Under the pieces are notes generated by a model that worked only from the letters and a program-made list of their open reading frames with translations, had not been told where the DNA came from and searched no databases. The translations under genes were made by a program, and so were the position numbers. DNA of 64,000 nucleotides. Origin: Pseudolabrys sp. Root1462 (GTDB lineage Bacteria > Pseudomonadota > Alphaproteobacteria > Rhizobiales > Xanthobacteraceae). The first letter of the stretch is position 1; each line of letters begins with the position of its first letter. The stretch is from positions 1,563,926 through 1,627,925 of the forward strand of contig NZ_LMFS01000001.1 in assembly GCF_001426945.1 (NCBI RefSeq), written 5' to 3'. Positions 63,599 through 64,000 of the stretch are shown one piece after another.

Positions 63599-63634
63599 AC
63601 AAAGCCTCAGCGTGTTATCTTACGCGCTTTGATG

Positions 63635-63660
63635 CGCGCGCGGACGCGCGTTTTCTTCTT
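63635..63660 (+). terminator. Intrinsic terminator after the integrase gene
   Basis: CGCGCG-CGGA-CGCGCG stem-loop followed by TTTTCTTCTT, 37 bases after the integrase stop. Confidence 0.7.
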
Positions 63661-63681
63661 CGCATTTACCGGCCGCTAACC

Positions 63682-63713
63682 AGCCGCATGTCCCTATGAC
63701 ATGCGGCTTTTTT
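63682..63713 (+). terminator. Second intrinsic terminator
   Basis: A 10-bp perfect stem AGCCGCATGT / ACATGCGGCT with a 7-base loop and a following T-run. It has the form of a strong terminator, 84 bases after the integrase stop. It may belong to a lost gene or back up the first terminator. Confidence 0.8.
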
Positions 63714-63854
63714 CGCGCGTCGTTTGTTCGGTCAGATGAACGCGTCCTAGAGCAGACCTATCGCGTGGTTAGCGCTGTTCGAGATGTTCGCGTTGAATCC
63801 GGGATTTGACTCAAACGCTTGATCGTTGGGCCGACCCAGACGGGGCCGAGTTGA

Positions 63855-64000
63855 GTCAGTTGCGACGAAGCCGGAACAAGTATCCGAGGCAGCGTCACGG
63901 CAATTGGAATCTCTCGCGTTTCTTCCGCGCTGATCGACAAACCGGTCCAGTACGTGAAGATTTGCTCGCTCTACGGGGCCGGCTTCTACTACATGCCGGG
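63855..64000 (+). pseudogene. 5'-truncated alphaproteobacterial porin (continues past window end)
   Basis: The last 20 codons read KPVQYVKICSLYGAGFYYMP, the conserved mature start of alphaproteobacterial porins (Cys followed by YGAGFYY). In intact porins this follows a signal peptide; here the upstream frame (VSSALID and earlier) has no signal and no ATG, and it closes at a TGA at 63852. The porin therefore lacks its start, at least as written. The rest lies beyond the window. Confidence 0.65.

Noticed and set aside
63758..63940. 60-codon minus-strand frame near the window end
   Set aside because: It overlaps the upstream part of the truncated porin, has no ribosome site and no family features.
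62009..64000. Second copy of the tRNA-Pro 3' end as attR
   Set aside because: No matching repeat was seen by eye in the remaining sequence; the other boundary must be outside the window or lost.

Overview
The window is high-GC DNA in typical alphaproteobacterial style, and the gene set points to Hyphomicrobiales, in the Nitrobacteraceae/Xanthobacteraceae area. Evidence includes an alphaproteobacterial porin, class I PHB synthase, small conserved proteins typical of Bradyrhizobium relatives, and palindromic intergenic repeats of the kind common in that group. The genus cannot be fixed from sequence reading alone. The metabolism suggested is that of a respiring soil or water bacterium that oxidises reduced sulfur, stores PHB and imports polyamines.

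Layout. 0-3.1 kb: end of a SUF iron-sulfur operon (sufT-like, VOC protein, sufA), a TfoX-N protein and a porin. 3.1-16.7 kb: housekeeping and scattered genes (diguanylate cyclase, DEAD-box helicase, parE, DedA, Tat-exported MBL-fold hydrolase, argC, aidB, MAPEG protein, a fused winged-helix/hydrolase regulator). 16.8-20.3 kb: a sulfide/persulfide locus with an MddA-like thiol methyltransferase, a TSUP sulfur exporter, a frameshifted rhodanese, a BigR/SqrR-type ArsR repressor and a divergent persulfide dioxygenase. 20.4-33.4 kb: quinone oxidoreductase with LysR, phaC, aminotransferase-hom-glpX, recJ, photolyase, mscL, PsiF-like protein. 33.5-36.8 kb: HerA-like ATPase, a second dithiol ArsR repressor (SoxR-like), a broken thioredoxin gene and ccdA/soxV. 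36.9-40.8 kb: a four-gene polyamine ABC transporter. 40.8-48.8 kb: the thiosulfate oxidation cluster soxW-YZ-(XA fusion)-B-CD plus an unknown exported protein. 48.9-52.0 kb: two cell-wall enzymes. 52.1-55.0 kb: efp with both genes for its lysine modification (epmA, epmB). 55.0-61.8 kb: cytochrome b561 with a membrane-anchored catalase-like peroxidase, small conserved proteins, tRNA-Glu, gloA, a sirtuin, a double cold-shock protein and a DUF192 protein. 61.9-64.0 kb: tRNA-Pro followed by an AT-rich stretch, a tyrosine integrase and a 5'-truncated porin, which looks like one edge of an integrated element.

The most coherent signal is a sulfur regulon. ATTC-N8-GAAT dyads stand before soxY and soxC with nearly identical flanks (ATTACATTC-N8-GAATATGA). 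Weaker versions lie in the bigR/blh, thioredoxin/ccdA and soxW/unknown-protein divergent regions. Two ArsR repressors carrying the paired cysteines of the BigR/SqrR family are encoded here and are the obvious candidates to read them. The same regions hold a soxX-soxA gene fusion, a palindromic repeat inside the 5' part of soxD, and two disrupted accessory genes (rhodanese, thioredoxin).
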